In this document: one piece after another, positions 62,791-64,000 of the stretch
How positions within the stretch are numbered: the first letter of the stretch is position 1
Layout of the letters: each line of letters starts with the position of its first letter
NCBI RefSeq assembly: GCF_024679095.1
Contig: NC_066553.1
Coordinates: forward strand, 5,137,237-5,201,236
Length of the DNA: 64,000 nucleotides
Source: Eriocheir sinensis
Taxonomy: Eukaryota > Arthropoda > Malacostraca > Decapoda > Varunidae
Reading direction: 5' to 3'
Position numbers and translations under genes: made by a program
Notes under the pieces: generated by a model
Seen by the model: the letters and a program-made list of their open reading frames with translations, nothing else
The model's database searches: none
Told to the model about the DNA's origin: nothing

Positions 62791-64000
<1,210 letters not shown>

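Overview
The window looks like intergenic or intronic DNA from a decapod crustacean, probably a crab. This is an inference: tRNA-derived SINEs of decapod type, several non-LTR retrotransposon families, telomere-type CCTAA pentamers and an extreme load of (CT)n, (CA)n, (TCC)n and (ATT)n microsatellites all point there. No complete protein-coding host gene can be supported. Nearly all long open frames are translations of simple repeats (Ser-Leu, Arg-Glu, His-Thr, poly-Ser) or of C/T-only tracts.

Layout. 1-9.8 kb: mostly C/T-rich tracts and long (CT)n arrays; an old minus-strand CR1-like LINE piece at 0.6-1.0 kb holds a SINE tail, and a cluster of AACGG motifs lies near 7.9-8.0 kb. 9.8-12.6 kb: an old minus-strand LINE is split by a 2-kb P-like DNA transposon with terminal inverted repeats and a target duplication. 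12.7-20.5 kb: purine-rich DNA, two pairs of dispersed duplications, a minus-strand LINE with an open reading frame sitting in a 70-bp minisatellite, and a second LINE remnant. 20.6-22.6 kb: one degraded LINE in which two different segments have been tandemly amplified. 22.6-30.7 kb: microsatellites, a promoter-like CCAAT/CRE island at 27.84-27.99 kb and a minus-strand SINE. 30.8-35.9 kb: a dense nest of mobile elements (SINE in SINE; a TTAA-flanked MITE with an internal CCTAA array inside another dispersed repeat; a LINE inside a short tandem array). 36.1-38.3 kb: a 1.35-kb array of 23-bp units and a 74-bp array, with a 47-nt candidate exon between them. 39.9-41.2 kb: an RTE-type LINE interrupted by one arm of a 0.3-kb inverted duplication. 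42.2-49.5 kb: an AAGTAC-rich hAT-like element abutting a SINE, short non-repetitive islands with homeodomain-type motifs, a 291-bp tandem array carrying three LINE 3' ends, and another CR1-like LINE. 49.5-64 kb: purine or pyrimidine tracts, two more SINEs, a 60-bp higher-order minisatellite and a 154-bp array.

The readable biology is therefore retrotransposon and DNA-transposon history: insertions into older repeats allow relative dating. The short islands rich in TAATTA, E-box, CCAAT or CRE motifs are the best candidates for host function, perhaps as enhancers near a developmental gene outside the window. Coordinates of repeat borders are hand-read and may be off by some tens of bases.
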